This document shows, one piece after another, positions 13,910 through 15,163 of a DNA stretch of 15,163 nt. This DNA comes from Bacteroidales bacterium (lineage in GTDB: Bacteria; Bacteroidota; Bacteroidia; Bacteroidales; UBA1556). The notes under the pieces are model-generated. The model made no database searches. It saw only the letters and a program-made list of their open reading frames with translations, and had not been told where the DNA came from. The stretch is taken from NCBI GenBank assembly GCA_029935325.1, contig JAOZKO010000034.1, forward strand, positions 1 to 15,163, given 5' to 3'. How positions within the stretch are numbered: position 1 is the stretch's first letter; each line of letters opens with the position of its first letter. Made by a program: the position numbers and the translations under genes.

Positions 13910-15163
13910 TTATTCTTGCTTTAAAAGTTCTCGATTAACAACTATTGTATGTTCTTTATGCAGTCTTTCAATCCATTTTGTTTCAAGGTGATTTTGATAA
14001 TCTGCTGTTATAAGACCTCGTGCATCGTCCAAAGACTTACTTTGAGGTGGAATTATTTCATTAATATCAATAACTACATAGGTTTTTTCAAGCTTTATAA
14101 TCTCTGAAATCCCAACTTCCTTTTTCACTTTATCAATAACTTCATTACTACCTGCTTCATATTTACCTCTTTCGAAATGAAGATTTAATGCAGACTGTTG
14201 ATTAGCCATTCTTATAATTGAATCTAGTTCAATACCCTCTTTCAACCAATTTTTCACAAGCTTTGCTATTGAATCGCTACTACACTTATAAATTACAGCA
14301 TCAACTCTTTCCTTCCACTGGTATTTTGCAGTATTTTCATTATGAAACTCTTTTAATCCCACAGTATCGCGAATTGCCTTTCCCCATACTTCTTCATCAC
14401 TAATTGCAAATAGCAATATCCCATCATGATACTCTTGTACTAGCATCTTGAATTCCACATACTGCGATTCAAGTTTAGAATCTTTATATGCCATTACTAT
14501 ATCATCAACCCAGCTAGCATAAAGTTTGTCTGTAAAATATCGGAATGTACCTTTATTCTTCATCACTTGATTTTGCTCTACATACTTAGCAAAATCCTGC
14601 TGAGAATATTTTTTACCATCTAATTTAAAAAGGACCTTAGTATATGACTTTGCCATATCTGCTTTCCACGAATTTTTATAAATATTTGAATCAATTGCGC
14701 TATAAAATGCTGTCAAATTTTTAGGATATTCTTTAAAACCAAATTCTGTTTTAAACTTTGTAATAGCAGATTCTTTACTTTGATTTGATCTGCTATCTCT
14801 GGATACTTTTCCTTTCAGAGTAGGAAGATATTCTTCATAAGGTGGAATCTTAATAGATCTTACAAGTTTAATAAGGTGCCATCCATACTCTGTTTTTATA
14901 GGTTTTGAAATATCATCAACCTTAAGTGTAGATATTGCTTTAATAAATTCTGGCACCATTCTGCTAACTTCAAATGCGGGTAAAAGACCGTCCTTTTCTG
15001 CAGAGCCTTTATCATCTGAATATTGTTTTGCAGCATCCTCAAAGCTAATTTTCCCGGAATTTATTTTTGCTGCAATTTCATCAATCTTAGCTTTTGCTTC
15101 TTGGTCAGCTCCTTCGGTAGCATTAGTTGGTTTTACATTAATATGCTTAACCTCTATTTTACC
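13910..15163 (-). CDS. PpiC-type peptidyl-prolyl isomerase, 5' part beyond the window
   Basis: The frame is open through the right edge, giving 417 visible codons, so this is the C-terminal part of a larger gene. The methionine at 14959 is internal. The visible part starts with a PpiC rotamase domain: IEVKHINV, then FEDAAKQYSDDKGSAEKDGLL, and GWHLIKLVRS about 110 residues in. A long helical region follows, and a second, degenerate rotamase-like unit near the C-terminus (ERGKYEAGSNEVIDKVKKEVGIS then KTYVVIDINEI). It should be a periplasmic foldase or chaperone acting on outer-membrane proteins together with the two genes after it. Its signal peptide, which would lie outside the window, cannot be confirmed. 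The stop is immediately followed by the TTG start of the lipoprotein gene. Confidence 0.9.
   Translation of the reverse strand, partial: GKIEVKHINVKPTNATEGADQEAKAKIDEIAAKINSGKISFEDAAKQYSDDKGSAEKDGLLPAFEVSRMVPEFIKAISTLKVDDISKPIKTEYGWHLIKLVRSIKIPPYEEYLPTLKGKVSRDSRSNQSKESAITKFKTEFGFKEYPKNLTAFYSAIDSNIYKNSWKADMAKSYTKVLFKLDGKKYSQQDFAKYVEQNQVMKNKGTFRYFTDKLYASWVDDIVMAYKDSKLESQYVEFKMLVQEYHDGILLFAISDEEVWGKAIRDTVGLKEFHNENTAKYQWKERVDAVIYKCSSDSIAKLVKNWLKEGIELDSIIRMANQQSALNLHFERGKYEAGSNEVIDKVKKEVGISEIIKLEKTYVVIDINEIIPPQSKSLDDARGLITADYQNHLETKWIERLHKEHTIVVNRELLKQE

Noticed and set aside
13910..14959. Methionine at 14959 as the start of the PpiC gene
   Set aside because: The frame stays open to the window edge and encodes a clear PpiC domain upstream of this methionine.

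Overview
The window is AT-rich DNA that most probably comes from a Bacteroidota genome, Bacteroidales-like in gene content. Several genes are preceded by the -7 element TAnnTTTG typical of that phylum, and purine-rich Shine-Dalgarno sites are mostly absent. The gene families fit too: Zn-ribbon proteins of the GRSDKKFC type, WbqC, thioredoxins of the Bacteroides type, a SurA/PpiC cluster ending in MoxR, and glucosaminidase-LysM proteins. The phylum is an inference from these signals, not from a marker gene.

Layout. (1) 1-1371: a decayed accessory spot. It holds a tyrosine-recombinase remnant on the minus strand, cut off where its core-binding domain should begin. Divergent from it is a small Zn-ribbon gene. 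Between them lies a perfect 14-bp inverted repeat with a nested 12-bp palindrome, placed between two divergent -7 boxes. (2) 1372-2473: about 1.1 kb without a convincing gene. It holds a CAAT tetranucleotide tract, a doubtful small ORF, and a hairpin-rich stretch bracketed by two nearly identical 32-nt palindromes. (3) 2504-4895: a ClC-type chloride channel/transporter with CBS domains, convergent with a WbqC-family gene. (4) 5125-6147: a two-gene thioredoxin operon (a lipoprotein-type thioredoxin, then a cytosolic one) ending in an intrinsic terminator. (5) 6335-7032: a Zn-ribbon plus HTH protein that looks like the front half of an IS1595-family transposase with its own promoter. Its stop codon lies inside the first unit of an 18-unit, C-free, ~10.3-nt tandem array, which is followed by a second array with an 8-nt period. 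(6) 7041-7997: a two-gene operon of a YhbP/UPF0306 flavin-type split-barrel protein and a PaaI-like hotdog thioesterase. (7) 8128-10586: two convergent peptidoglycan hydrolases, an MltF-like lytic transglycosylase and a secreted glucosaminidase with two LysM domains. (8) 10710-15163: an operon read right to left. It encodes a partial PpiC isomerase (open at the window edge), a SurA-like lipoprotein started at TTG directly after the preceding stop, a SurA homologue, and a MoxR ATPase.

Functionally the right half is an envelope block: outer-membrane protein chaperones, two murein-remodelling enzymes, and a periplasmic thioredoxin nearby. The left half and the 6.3-7.0 kb stretch are mobile-element debris and repeats. 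The most unusual signals are the orphan transposase-like DNA-binding protein joined to the C-free helical-period array, and the symmetrical operator-like inverted repeat at 910-955. No rRNA, tRNA or CRISPR array was found.
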